The notes beneath the pieces are model-generated. The model saw only the letters and a program-made list of their open reading frames with translations, had not been told where the DNA came from and searched no databases. From Mimachlamys varia (Eukaryota > Mollusca > Bivalvia > Pectinida > Pectinidae): a DNA stretch of 64,000 nt. The stretch is from positions 61,151,186 to 61,215,185 of the forward strand of contig OX392529.1 in the NCBI GenBank assembly GCA_947623455.1, written 5' to 3'. The position numbers and the translations under genes were made by a program. Numbering within the stretch: position 1 is the stretch's first letter; each line of letters begins with the position of its first letter. Of this stretch, positions 1 through 11,743 are shown piece by piece.

Positions 1-247
1 CAACTTTAATTACAGAGAAATACACTTGAGATTTTTTTCAGGTACAATTGTATGCACCTGCATTAAAGAAATGTCTAAGAGTGACATACGTCCAAGAAAT
101 CAAGGCTCAACTTTAAGCTGAGTATTGCTAAATGACCATCAAAATCATTTTGGGCCTACCACACAACAGAAAAATATGTACCAGCAAACATAAAGTTCAA
201 ATCAAAGAAGCTCATTAAAATTTTTCCAATTCCATGACAATACTGAC
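1..247. other. ADAR-like intron, no gene seen
   Basis: This lies directly 3' (minus-strand sense) of the ADAR-like exon. It begins with that exon's GT donor at 246-247 and has no further coding similarity that I can see. The deaminase exons expected next would lie before base 1. Confidence 0.6.
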
Positions 248-598
248 CTGGTACAAAGAGGATGTTGAACATCTTAAGAAGGGCGTATTTGGCAGCCTCC
301 AATTTTGCTAGCTTTTTGTTTGGAGCAGTACCCTCAAACTTTTCCCCGCTCACTTCCACACTCATTGTGTAGTATTTGTTACTGCCTTCTACCGATTCCC
401 TCACAAACTCGTATACTAATCCCTTCTGGAGCTCATTCAGGTTCTGTACCGGGTTCTTAGTCGACAATGTTGGCTTGCCATTGTTTGGATCTGTAACTGC
501 CTCACCTTGGTCTACTTGTCCTTGACCTGGTTTTTTGTCTTCCTCCATGGCAGGAGGACATTCCTCTGTCGCTTGTGACAGACAGTTCAGGTTCTCCG
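248..598 (-). CDS. ADARB1-like: ADAR2-like RNA adenosine deaminase, exon with dsRNA-binding domain (partial gene)
   Basis: One internal exon of 351 nt. The acceptor TTGTAG ends at 599 and the donor CCAG|GTCAGTA starts at 247, on the minus strand. The reading frame is open through the whole exon, including about 16 codons upstream of the first ATG at 548, so that ATG need not be the start. The C-terminal half is a double-stranded-RNA-binding domain: KNPVQNLNELQKGLVYEF opens helix 1, YYTMSVEVSGEKFEG forms the beta strands, and NKKLAKLEAAKYALLKMF is the lysine-rich loop and helix 2. Phrases such as KNPV, FEG, NKKLAK and the ending MFNI match the second dsRBD of animal ADAR2 best. The first dsRBD, or an ILF3/STRBP-type domain, is the alternative. 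The exon's N-terminal part is acidic and low-complexity. ADAR enzymes deaminate adenosine to inosine in duplex RNA in the nucleus. The deaminase domain lies outside the window, so activity cannot be judged here. Confidence 0.8.
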
Positions 599-779
599 CT
601 ACAACACAATTAAGGATACAGGATTACAAGGTGACACCGTCAACGTTCAACTCCAATAATCTAGGTTTCTAATGAAGAAGTGACATCAGTTAAACATTAT
701 GTATTTAGGTCAACTACAGTTCATTTGTCACGCAACAGGAGGCATTGTGACCGAGTCACTGTTTTTCCAAAACTACATA

Positions 780-960
780 CAGTAAAACCCCACTTACTCG
801 AACCTGGTTTACTCGAATATTGCTCATTCCTTAAACAGTTTGTTTGGTCCTGACCGAGTTCGAACATGATTCAACCAACCTCGGATTACTTGAATACCAT
901 GTATTTCTCAAACTATTGATCAGGTCCTCACACGTTCGAGTAATTTTGGGGGTTTTACTG
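780..960. mobile_element. 181-bp MITE, TA target site, Tigger/pogo-like ends
   Basis: The ends are CAGTAAAACCCCACTTACTC and the inverted CGAGTAATTTTGGGGGTTTTACTG, flanked by TA at 778-779 and 961-962. The TA duplication and CAGT start are typical of Tc1/mariner-pogo superfamily elements. A related copy lies at 43567-43744. There is no coding capacity. Confidence 0.7.
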
Positions 961-962
961 TA

Positions 963-3900
963 CCCACATCCAAAAGTGACTACATTGACATATCATAAAT
1001 TCATTGGATCCAGGCCCTTAAATAGCATTAACTATATTTGAATATATACAGCATGTATAATAAATATTTTAACAAATACATGTTAAGAAAAATTACTATA
1101 GTTCAATAACGCAATGTACAAAATTAGATAAAAGAAATATGACGACCAGAACTAAACTGCTACTGACAATTAAGGTAAAGCTATAGTGAACGTCTCCATC
1201 CTGACTACACAGGGAATTGGTCGGTCCTGACCATCTATAACCACACCAGAACTAATCTACCCCCCGGGTCGACAGGACAAACACGTTCAGTAAGCTTTAC
1301 GTTCATTGAGAGAAGCAGTTTAACTCCCTTCATCATTGAATCATGACAACATTTAAATTTAGTAATTAATAACAGAACTAGATTGGATTTCCTGACGGAA
1401 ATATTTGTGACACCAGCCGGTGACACATCTACATGTACTATAATTAATCACATGCTGTTCTATGAGTGAAAAATAATTAAAGAGATTAAAAGAAACTACT
1501 TGTCTCATTAAAACCTCAACATAAAGGATAGATTGGATGGTTTCAAATTCCCTTTCAACGACATCCCATCATAGGAATGTATCCCTGTTTTGAACACCTT
1601 ACTGATCCCTAGAGCTGTACAAGGGGAGATTTGTAATGCTAATGGTCTAGCTAGATCAAGAACCAAACATTCTAGTCCGAAGTATATCAGTGTATATATA
1701 TTATAAACCCCAAAAGTAAATTATTATTGTACAGGTTGTATATATATATATTCATTATATCTGTAAGACAACTTATGTGTAAATTAAAATAAGCATGCCA
1801 CTGTTTGAGAAATGCAAGATTTAATAAACAGATTAATAACATATAAATAACTTGATAAAAGCAAGAATGAAATATACTTAGATTTATGAATCAATAAGTG
1901 AAAATTTAATAAACAATAGTAAAAAGGATTCTGACAAAGGCTACATGTATGTTAAACTGCTTTCGTGATTTATGTAGGCACAATATTAATCGTATTTGTG
2001 AAGTTTCTAGGTCCTGCAATAAAACGTTATATACAGTAAGTACACATCATGACATGGTCCAATGTTATACGCCTGTTTCCCGATGTCCTGGAAGGAACTC
2101 AATCAGCCCACCTAGACAACACATGTCAGAATGCCCCCATCTCTCCCAGAGACGCCCTAGTTCTGTGTACAGGACGGCACTCCGAGCGAGACAGATATTT
2201 CATAGCCCATGTATCAGCCTCGGTCAGACATGATAGGAGTTGCGTCCAGTTTTCCAACTGCGGAACTGTGATAACTATAACGTCAGACCATCCAGCAGTG
2301 TTGCCATGACAGCAATGTTATAACTCACCGAGGCAGTTTGTTACCATGGAAACACATGAGCAATATCCTGATAGGACACGGACAATATAAGCTGAGCTGG
2401 ATACCTTCAAGTGAACAAGTTTTCAGTGCTGTATTAATGCAAATTTCATTAAACTACCAGGCATAACATGTAAGAAATTGAAAACTGACTAAAATAGCAA
2501 TATAAAGTATAAATTCATGCTGATGTGTGGTCAAATTTAATCTTATTGAAAAAATGCAGACCTAATTTCTCAATTTGCTACAATATCAAATCAAAATCAA
2601 ATATGAATAGAGAAACAAAATGCAAGCAGTACCTCATCATGACTGACTAGAGGTGGATTCTGATGCTCCAATTCACATACGTACAGAGAAATGTATATCA
2701 AGTTGGAACCAAAGGAAATCCTGAACAGCCAAAGATTGTGGTACCTTTTTATCAAATTTTACTCCGTTAACACGGTCCGATCAAATTAATTCTATTTTTT
2801 CTGTACAGACAGTAGTCCAATACAAGTTAGGAAATGATAAATAATGATTGGTTCTATTTATTTTTATTCAATCTCATTTTGATTTCATTTTGTAGAAATT
2901 ATTTTCAGAAATTATGACTGCATCTCCATGCAATGGAAAAATTATCAAGGTCTTTAAAATATGTTTTATCTTTAAACATCAGATATATACATTGTAAATG
3001 TTTTTGAAATAATTCTGGTTATACTGAAGTAAGTACATTATATTTAAAAGGGCTATCATTACACAGTATCTAGCTATAGGATAACTTGACTGCAACCAAA
3101 GCTGATGGAAGACAGTGATATTCAAGGTCCCTTTAGGTAATGTGTAATGTTTGGTCTCTAATTAATGCCATACTTCATTTGACCTAATAAATGCACTGTC
3201 ACTGACAAAAACACAAAAGCATAAAACTAAACCATTACAGGGAAAAAATCCCATTTGAAATCTCGGAAATATAGTGTTTGTTTTCATTTGTTTGCAACAG
3301 TCTTTGGTCAAAAAACAGAAGATCTAGATGGTATTGGCAGAACAATGAGTTTTGTATAGGGTTTGAATTAGCGCACCCATCCTCTTCTCCCTGAAAAGGT
3401 GGAGCTCGAGGTGCACTTTTAAGATCAGGTACAGTCCACTTAATAGGTAAAATGTATGGTAATATTCATTTCATTACAACAAACAAGAATATGCATGTCA
3501 CTTCAACAGTCTTTAAAACAAGAATATTAGATTATTATTGTACGTGTATGTACACAACTGATATTCAAAAAACTGTTACATGTTTTCAGTTGTCATATAT
3601 TTTTACATGGTACTGGTCAATGGAAAAGCCTTTAAGGAATATTAAATATCTGCCATTTTAATCAAAATTTACCGATGTTATATTTTGCAAAATATACATG
3701 TATGTACATATTGTCCTTTACTTTACCATGTGACCACCAAATCACACGAGTTTTGTTCCATAATTTGTATCTAAGAACTATTTTTTATAATAACTTCTAT
3801 AACAGAAATATTTGGGTACACTGGGTAATTGTTAGTATTGGTTGTAATTAATATGAAATGTTTTACTCAAGTATGAGTCAGAGCAAAATAAATTATACTA

Positions 3901-4340
3901 TAAATAATAAAATATCACAATTCACAAGACCATTTTTTTAAATGTGACTGTCTAAGATTGATCCAAAACAGTTTTTTGCAATGTCAATTATTATTTAGCT
4001 GCTATGGGGTTAAAATAATGTAATTTCATTAATCAGTAATATATATATTACATGTATGTCTGTCTGAATTAAATGCTGTTGGTGATAATTCTGTAGTAAT
4101 ATATAAATAATAACCTAATCAATATAAGTTCAATGTTCCATTGTTTCTTGCCACTTCAACAAAATGAAGATTATGCACTTTATGATAGGAATTGCATGGC
4201 ATGGGGGTAAAACAATTTAATTACATGTACAAGAGTTAACTGCTTATCATGATTTAAAGGAATAAATTAGTGTATCACTATCAATTAAATCAGGAGAGAC
4301 GAAATAATGATAATATTAAATTCGGGTGTAACATGAGAGG
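963..4340. other. AT-rich non-coding DNA, no gene seen
   Basis: Only short chance ORFs, without recognisable domains or paired splice sites. This is probably intron of the ADAR-like gene, whose 5' exons should lie at higher coordinates, or intergenic DNA. Confidence 0.5.
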
Positions 4341-4344
4341 AAAA

Positions 4345-4432
4345 ATGCACGGCCAGACCAGGGTTCGAACCCGGGATCATCCGAACTCTAGACGGACGCT
4401 CAACCAATTGAGCTATCTAGGATCTGATCGCC
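4345..4432 (-). repeat. tRNA-like SINE head or tRNA pseudogene
   Basis: Read on the minus strand there is an A box (TAGCTCAATTGGTTGAGCG), an anticodon-like loop CTAGAGT and a B box (GGGTTCGAACCC). The acceptor stem pairs poorly (TCCTAGA against TCTGGCC) and the anticodon stem has a mismatch. This is therefore more likely a tRNA-derived SINE head than a functional tRNA gene. Confidence 0.6.
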
Positions 4433-4632
4433 GACCATCAACCCGGTCCAGATCCGCTACATGGTTATAAACATGCACTGCCGGTATTGTTCACGAAATG
4501 AAGCTTTCTCTTCTCTAGTAGAAGTTTTACAAGAGTGTTTGAGTGGAAATTCATGTAAATATCTACATTAATACCGAAATATTCAAACATCTAGATTTCT
4601 AATGCTGTAATATCATTTATGTAAATTGCATA

Positions 4633-5130
4633 CAGTTACGTGCCATAAGTCTTTCAATTTTTTTTATTTTGCTATATATTCTTTGTATTTCCAACTTTTT
4701 TCAATGAATTTTCCTGACTTCGTTTCGGGATCATTTTTAATGAAATTTTGTGTACTTATAGAGAATTGTTTCCTTTTTCATCTCATAATATTTTCCCTGT
4801 TTTCCGTTATGTATAATTAGAGAAATCATAATTTATTTACAACATCCAATTTTCGGGACGCCATTTTGACCTCATTTTGGTAACGTTATATAGAGAAATG
4901 GCGTCACACGGAAATTAGCAGTGTATATAATTATGTATAGCTCCATAAATACACAACGGAAAATTAAATAAATATTATCAGAGAAAACCTTGTATATTTC
5001 TTTACTAAATGATAAAAATTTGTCAAAATCCATCCATAAACGAAGTCAGGAAAATTCATTGAAAAAAGTTGGAAATACAAAGAATATATAGCAAAATAAA
5101 AAAAATTGAAAGACTTTTGGCACGTAACTG
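4633..5130. mobile_element. 498-bp foldback MITE with about 170-bp inverted arms
   Basis: The left arm (4633 to about 4805) begins CAGTTACGTGCCA. The right arm (about 4962 to 5130) ends TGGCACGTAACTG and is its inverted copy, diverging mildly toward the centre. TA flanks both ends (4631-4632, 5131-5132). Long arms, a TA duplication and a CAGT start suggest a non-autonomous Tc1/mariner-type element. The two ORFs in the arms translate to nearly the same peptide only because the arms are inverted repeats. Confidence 0.7.
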
Positions 5131-5132
5131 TA

Positions 5133-7770
5133 TATAAATATTGATCCTGTTCACAATTATTGGTCTGATTTTTATCAATAAATTCCACTGGTGACCAACA
5201 TTTACATGATGCCGATATATGATCATACTTAAATGTCACACAAAGGCCTAATACAAGCAATGTAAGAAGTGGACGGGGTTCACGTCTGACATGAAGGCTC
5301 ACGTGTGCCCCATAAGTTATAACAGGCCTAATATAAGCTTATTCATTGTTTCAGAAGACTTGTCGTACGACGTCGGCCATTGAAATTCACGATGCTGACT
5401 ACACTATTTCTCTTCATAAGCTTTGTTAAATTAACAACATCTTTGTTGTGGAATATATGTGTAAATAAATACAGGCGAAATTCTGTCATTTCAAGGTTAA
5501 TTTGTCAAACCTTTTACAAAATCGATAGGGAAGCCGCTTGCAGCCATCTTGGAAATGGAGTTCTATCTAATATTAGTCACAAATACGCGGTTTGGTTGTA
5601 GTTCCGGAAATTGTTCTGTAAGGGATGGGGTGCACGTGGGGACAATGTACATAATCCCATGCACGCGCGACGCACGGCTTTATGGCTTTGTCAATGCTCG
5701 CCTGAAACACAAGGATATGTAGTTTATATGCTAAAATTAGTGATTAATTCACATATATATATAGGTTTGTATCGGTATTTTTAGCGCTAAAACTACGAGT
5801 AGTTTTGGCGTCTATTGCTGCCACTATTCTGTGACCTTTTGACCCATGTCATTTTTTCCCCTCCCGCTCCGGAAAAGCTTGAATAACTACCAATCGCATG
5901 ATATATGAACTATTTGAAAGCCTGAACATTAAAGGAAATGATGTTCCCATGGTATTGTTGATAATTATGATGACTTTAATAATCTATATGCAATTTGTAA
6001 CAAAGAATTCAATTTTTCACTCCCACAGCTCATTTAAATATTACGTCTCTGTTCTTAGTTTGACCCATATGTGTATACATAACCTCTCGGCGTATAGCTA
6101 CACACACTATATATAACCTCGAGCTCTCGCGATCGGTGCTATATATACACTCGTATGTACGGATCGTGGTATATGTCCCAGACACATCGCTAACAGGTGC
6201 GTGTGTACTGTCATGCAATTTGTATTAAACTTTGATTATATAATCGCTTCATAGCCAACAGTCCTGGTTTTGATTTGATTTCTGACCGAAGGCCATCTTG
6301 GACATTTAGCTCACAGAATACCATCTTTCAGTTGATAATGCCTTTTCTTAAGAAGAAAAAAGAAAGGAAAAAATCCAACTTTTTTTAAAAACAAATGAAG
6401 ATAGTCTATGGTGGGTACCAAGATCCTTCTGGGACCTATCGTTTAATGTTCATACAGATATGTTTGACTTACTATGTATGTGCATACGTTAGTGTCTCTG
6501 ATGCACGGGATATTCTTTATCCGATGTCTTAAATGTTTATGAGACTTAATAGTTTATATATATGTTCTAAAGTTAATGTCGCATTTGGTTTTCTACAAAC
6601 GACATCATATCTTAAATCTTTTATGAGATATACATGAACATATGTATGATATAGAATGAAATGAAACGAAATGTTTAAATTGCTACATTACATCCGTTTT
6701 CATTAATCGTACTTCAATTACCTTAAAAACAAACATTTTATTATCAAAACAAACCAGTATATGTCATTTCAACTTTGATCTGCCATTGCTCCCGTAATTA
6801 ATCCTCATCTTGCTTTTCCAACTGGAACTCAGGTGTGATTTTTTGCTAAAATTGTTTTAAGTGTTGCAGGGAAGGTTTATGAAATGAAGCTTCATTTTGT
6901 GTCTAACAAACTAATACAGTTTATTTCAATGCATATATTAAAAGAAACACATTCGCTTCCCTGTAAATTGATCAATATTCATTTCAAAATTAAAAAAAAA
7001 TGATATTTTATTCAAATTGTAAAAGCACTGCACTAAATTGTACATGTACATTGAGAACAACTCGTCAATCTAAACAATTTGCGTGTAAATTATGTTTACT
7101 CTAAATACTTACTAACCTAATCCCTATTCTGAAACCTTCTGACATCGAAACTTAGTAACCCACGCAACAAAATCACTTCAATAGCTGTTAAAAAATACAT
7201 ACTTTTGTTAGAAGTTTTAGCGTTTCAGTACTTTCAGTACTTTGATTATCATATAAGTATACATTATATATATCCTTAATTTATGGAGGATACGAAATAT
7301 ACTCCGGTCCAAAAAAATGCACTTTGAACAGTAAGTGATACCTTTTTATAAGTGCTTCCAATAAGGAGTATCCTTCTGACACTTAACACTATTGGGTGTG
7401 ATTTAGTCACTTTGAATTATATGGTGTATATTTGCTTATCCCTCGCAAATGATCGAAATCAAAAGAAAGCCAGTCCTCGATATCGCATGAATTAAACCAG
7501 GGACGCATTAATGTGTCTCACATATACGTCCCTGATTAAACATTTAATTAATTAGTCAACGAAACAGATTATTTAAAAAAAGGTCTTGAGAAATATATAA
7601 AGAAATATATAAAGAACTAAAACATACCATTCAAAAATTATTAGGCAGGAGCATTGGAAATATATATGGAAACATAATAACTTCAGATGAGAGTTCGGTC
7701 AATGGATCTTTTTTACTTGTATGAACAAAGTGTGGCAAGATATTATACTTCAGAAAACAGACTTCACTGA
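5133..7770. other. Non-coding, no gene seen; weak promoter-like patches
   Basis: Two CCATCTTGG motifs (near 5538 and 6292), of the kind found near transcription starts of widely expressed animal genes, are the only features of note. They do not establish a promoter. The short ORF 5380-5601 has a hydrophobic start but no family resemblance and no Kozak or splice support. Confidence 0.4.
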
Positions 7771-7775
7771 AGTAT

Positions 7776-7968
7776 TAGTTTGGTTTATTTCATTTACGTC
7801 CTATTAACAGTCAGTGCCATTTATATAAGGACATGTCGGATTTTGGAGGTGGAGGAAAGCCGGAGAACCCGGAGAAAAACCACCGACTGGTCAGTATCTG
7901 GCAACTGCTCCATGTGGGTTTCGAGCTCGCAACCCAGAGGTGGAAGGCTAGTGGTAGTGTGTGTTTTG
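7776..7968 (-). mobile_element. tRNA-derived SINE, degenerate copy
   Basis: The minus strand carries a B-box-like head (GGGTTGCGAGCTCGAAACCC) followed by GGTTTTTCTCCGGGTTCTCC and a CTTTCCTCC stretch, a central domain shared with 14322-14575. It ends with CTGTTAATAGGACG and a TAAACCAAAC-like tail. A second copy lies at 26434-26650. Confidence 0.65.
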
Positions 7969-7974
7969 TATTCG

Positions 7975-8760
7975 GATCCTGTGAAACACAACTTTAGAAT
8001 TTTACCCAACCTCTTGATGGCTCGAAACAAACATTTAGTGGTTATGGGTTGCTCCAAAGTATTTGATAAGATCAGCCACTCTCTTCTTACAAGCAAACTC
8101 AGGCATTATGGTATAAATCATAAAACAACTTCCTGGATCTCAAACTTTTTTAAATAGTAGAATCCAATCAGTACGTATTGAAGGTGAAAAATCTGACTAT
8201 GTACCAGTCTTATCCGTTGTTCCACAGGGATCTGTACTGGGGCCAAGCCTGTTCTTATTCTACATAAATGACATGCCAGTTGGCTTGAACTCCATTGTCA
8301 GGCTGTTTGCGGATGATACCATAACATATCTGACAGTTTCGTCAGAGAAATATGCCAGGACCCTTAAGTCTGACCTGGACAAACTAACCATATGGGAGCA
8401 AAAGTGGTTGATGTCTTTCCATCCTGATAGGTGCTATGCTCTTACAATTTTTAAAAATAAAAACTCTACTACTTTTGATTACTCTTTTCATGACTTAATA
8501 CTTATAAACATGTTGATTCTGTGAAATATTTAGGAGTAGCCCTCAGATTAGATTTGAAATGCAACTCTCATGTAGAATGAATATACAACAAAGCAAATTC
8601 TACTCTGGGATTTCTCAGAATAAACCTAAACATTAGCTCGACAGCAGTTTCAGAGCAAGCTTACAAATCTTTGGTCAGACACTCTTTGGAATATACTTGT
8701 TCGGTTTTGGATCCTTACACAAAAAAAATATTAACAAAATTGCAATAGTTCAGAGGAGAG
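7975..8760 (+). pseudogene. Decayed non-LTR retrotransposon reverse transcriptase
   Basis: Three overlapping frames give a broken reverse transcriptase of the Jockey/CR1 kind: FDKISHSLLTSKLRHYGI, then VPQGSVLGPSLFLFYIND, then the catalytic block VRLFADDTITYL (FADD, near 8303-8340), then KWLMSFHPDRC and, in another frame, KANSTLGFLRINLNIS. Stops (for example after FFK at 8155) and frame changes show it is dead. No endonuclease or 5' part remains. It abuts the SINE at 7776-7968. Confidence 0.85.
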
Positions 8761-8769
8761 GCCGGGGCT

Positions 8770-9065
8770 GATATTGTAATGTCCATCTAGGTATATGATG
8801 GGGAAATACTGCGCCTAACTGGCTAGCTAGCTTTTTCAGTCATGCGGTATAACTCGGGGACCCGTTCACGCTATTTAAGCAACGATGAGCGTGGTCAGTA
8901 GTTGGATGGGTGACCGCCTGCACGTTACAATATGTATCGAATCGCTTTCGAAACACCTCTAGTGTGACAGATATGAGTGGTACTCTTGGTTGGCGCAGCC
9001 TGTCAGATCGTAGGCCAGAAGAAGTCCTTGAAATTCCCACCAGTCCCAATACCAACAACAATATT
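8770..9065 (+). mobile_element. 5S-rRNA-derived SINE (SINE3-like)
   Basis: Bases 8851-8920 resemble the internal promoter half of 5S rRNA: TTTAAGCAACG matches the A-box region and TTGGATGGGTGACCGCCTG the C-box region, in the right order and close to the right spacing. The rest does not continue as 5S. It runs into an unrelated tail with GCGCAGCCTGTCAGATCG and ends in an AACAACAAT run, as expected of a 5S-headed SINE. A 5S pseudogene is the alternative. Confidence 0.6.
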
Positions 9066-9790
9066 CTAAAACGCAGCTAGTTAGACAACAATCCTTCTTT
9101 CCTCGTACCATACCAGTTATACTGGAACAAATTGCCGTCAGTAACTGTCATTGCACCAACTTTCAATTCCTTCTCCATGCGCACATTTATAGTTGAAAAT
9201 GCAGAGCTACAATGTAATTGTATCAGACTTAACATACTAATCCACAATTTCTCTTTCTGACCAAGCATCGTAGAGGTAGGGGATGCCGAATTACTGGCGT
9301 GTTCAGACCCCCCCCCCCCCACCTCCTCTCTCTCTCTCGCTAAGTCTCTCTTCAAATAGTTGATAATCCAGATAATTGATCAGGCTAGAACTAACATAAC
9401 TAGTACAGTCAGTTTTGTGTATTACATTCGAATCCGCATATATATGTATGTCATATCATTATTCTCGCTTACTGTTAAATAATTCATTTCCGTATTTTTC
9501 TTTTAAATAAATGCATATCATTAACATTAACACGATAGACTGTATCTGACAGTACCTTTCCTTCTACCTGTTACCTTTCTCTTATGTAATATAGAGTCTG
9601 TCATTTGTGCTGTACAAACCCAATATCGTGACAAAATCGTCATGCAGTTTTGTTGAAGGCGGTCATAAAATGATAGAACAAGAGGGGGTTTAGCGATTGT
9701 CGAAACAACGTCAGACTGCCAACGTTGAACGATCGTTGCATTTTCAGTGTTGAAATCTTGGTTGTATAGATCTACTTTTATCAAAGTACT
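9066..9790. other. Non-coding, with C-run and CT microsatellite
   Basis: There is a C tract followed by CT dinucleotides at about 9308-9343. Otherwise no gene or repeat is recognised. Confidence 0.4.
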
Positions 9791-9798
9791 GAAATTAC

Positions 9799-9875
9799 CA
9801 TCGTCGGAAACTCACGGTACACTTCTCTGACGTTTGCATAACGCCAGAGAAGTGTACCGTAGGTTTCCAACGATG
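9799..9875. mobile_element. 77-bp near-perfect hairpin element with 9-bp target duplication
   Basis: The left arm (starting CATCGTCGGAAACTC) and the right arm (ending GGTTTCCAACGATG) are inverted copies of about 35 bp with roughly four mismatches and a 7-base loop. TGAAATTAC flanks both sides (9790-9798 and 9876-9884). Perfect 9-bp direct flanks point to insertion, and a 9-bp duplication is typical of Mutator-like elements. Confidence 0.7.
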
Positions 9876-9884
9876 TGAAATTAC

Positions 9885-10491
9885 TGTAGCGCTAAAACTC
9901 TGTAGTTTGCCATTACCTTATAGACTGTACTTTAATTTATATTCTAAGATAAGACATAAATACACCGAAATAAACCAGAGTTTCTGGAATAAATATCGTC
10001 TACACACAGGTGTACGTTAAAAAATATTTTGTAATTTCGCCATATCTCTCAGCGCGACTGAAACCAAAATTGTTGTTTTTATAAAAAAAAATGTTAAGTT
10101 TTCATATATTGATGACAATATTCTGGATTTACACACAGTTTAAAAATATCGTATAGAAAGCAAGCATAATTTAAATGCCAAGCAAAATGTTAAAAAGTAT
10201 CACCCAAATTAATTAGTTTGTTTTTATCGTTTATGAACGAGATGTCGAAGTTTAAGGTTTTGAAATAAAATTTTATCAAGGTTGGCCAATACGTTTGGGA
10301 AAAAATGTCATTTTTTCTAATTAGGGTTATTTTCTTGCATTTTTACATAGATTCCATATATGATTTTTGTACCTACTTTTTAGGATATTCAGCACCTTTT
10401 TCTATATAAGAGATGGGGAAACACGTGTCACCAATGTGTAAATGATGCATGACATGATTAGAACAAAGAACTTTGGATAAGAAATTAAGTA
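9885..10491. other. Non-coding, no gene seen
   Basis: AT-rich sequence without recognisable coding or repeat structure. Confidence 0.4.
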
Positions 10492-10879
10492 TTAAAGGCC
10501 TAATATACGTAACTTCAGATATTTTTTCCGGGAATCAAAAACAAAATATGAAAAAGATCCAGTTGATAACCATGCGAAAATAAGTCTAAAACGAAGTAAT
10601 ACTGAGCGGTAACTAACAAGAAAATTTTAACAAAAAATCGTAAGAATTGAAAATGATTCATGTGTGGCGCACTTCAACAACAAGCCAAAGTTATAAAATG
10701 GACGCGTGTTTACATATATACACCGAGTTTTAACTGCTGCTGTACCAGTTACCGCGTAAGAATTCATCTTGAACAATGCTGATATCAGTTTATCTTAACT
10801 AAATCTATGAATATAATAAGTTATTAGGCTTGATTTTCGCTTCATGTTTTGCCGAAAGTTACGTATATTGGGCCTTTAA
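10492..10879 (+). mobile_element. TTAA-flanked MITE, copy 1 (388 bp)
   Basis: The ends are TTAAAGGCCTAATATACG and its inverted partner CGTATATTGGGCCTTTAA. The interior contains the family's CTGAGCGGTAACTAACAAG and CTGCTGTACCAGTTACCGCG blocks. TTAA at both ends suggests a piggyBac-type target duplication. Other copies lie at 11358, 25277 (half), 25697, 45668 and 60074. Confidence 0.8.
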
Positions 10880-11357
10880 GTATTAGATTTATGGTCGACA
10901 TTTTGGCCTTACTAGTGTAACGAAGTGACAGATGGGGTGAAAATATTACATTCCAATAGTGGATTCTCATGTCCCTGTGCTCCGTATAGGCCTAATGCTC
11001 GGCAGTAACGTTGTAAACAACGCCTTTCATGACTTAGTATTCATGAACTATCACATGGAAAATCAAAGCAATAGTTTTTATGAGTTACTATGATTATTAG
11101 CTACCACTGTGAAGCGTAAGAAACATCTCTATGTGTGTTAGTCTTTTTATATGAATTAAAGTTGAATGCTAGTTCAATGAGCACCCTGTTGCAGCCGCCA
11201 TCTTTGTTGACATAGAAATCTACCAGCATCAGCACTCTTAATATAAGGTACGATAATCGGTAATTTTAACACTTTACATGGTAATTCAATGAAACAATAG
11301 AAAGACTGGATGTTTCTGAGTTTAAGCATAATCATATTTTGAGTACTCACGATGTAT
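10880..11357. other. Non-coding spacer between two TTAA MITEs
   Basis: No gene seen. There is a GCCGCCATCTTTG motif near 11206, with no exon attached that I can support. Confidence 0.4.
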
Positions 11358-11743
11358 TTAAAGGACCAATATACGTAACTTCAGGGAAATTTTCGTGATT
11401 CTGAAAAATTCTGAAAAAAACCCAGTTGATAACCATGCAAAAATAAGCCTTAAAGCGAGTAAACCTGAGCGGTAACTAACAAGAAACCCTTGACAAAAAA
11501 AATCAAACGAATTGAAAATAGTTCAGGTGGGGCCCACTTCAACAACAAACCGAAGGTTCGAAATGGACGCGTGTTTAAATTACAAATAGCGTGTTGAAAC
11601 TGCTGCTGTACCGGTAACCGCGAAGAATTCATCTTGAACATTGCTGATATCAGTTAATCTTAACTAAATCTATAGATCTAATAAGTTATTAGGCTTGATT
11701 TTCGCTTCAAGTTTGTCGAAAGTTACGTATATTGGGCCTTTAA
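11358..11743 (+). mobile_element. TTAA-flanked MITE, copy 2
   Basis: Same orientation and organisation as copy 1, about 480 bp downstream. The ends are TTAAAGGACCAATATACG and CGTATATTGGGCCTTTAA. Confidence 0.8.

Noticed and set aside
4345..4432. Functional tRNA gene (also 31508-31570 and 43160-43228)
   Set aside because: T arms are good but acceptor or anticodon stems do not pair properly. The sequences behave like SINE heads.
5380..5601. Secreted peptide gene (hydrophobic start MLTTLFLFISFVKL)
   Set aside because: No homology, no splice or polyadenylation context, and AT-rich sequence readily gives such hydrophobic starts.
7780..8096. ORFs on both strands at 7780-8157 as host genes
   Set aside because: They span a SINE and the start of a dead reverse transcriptase.
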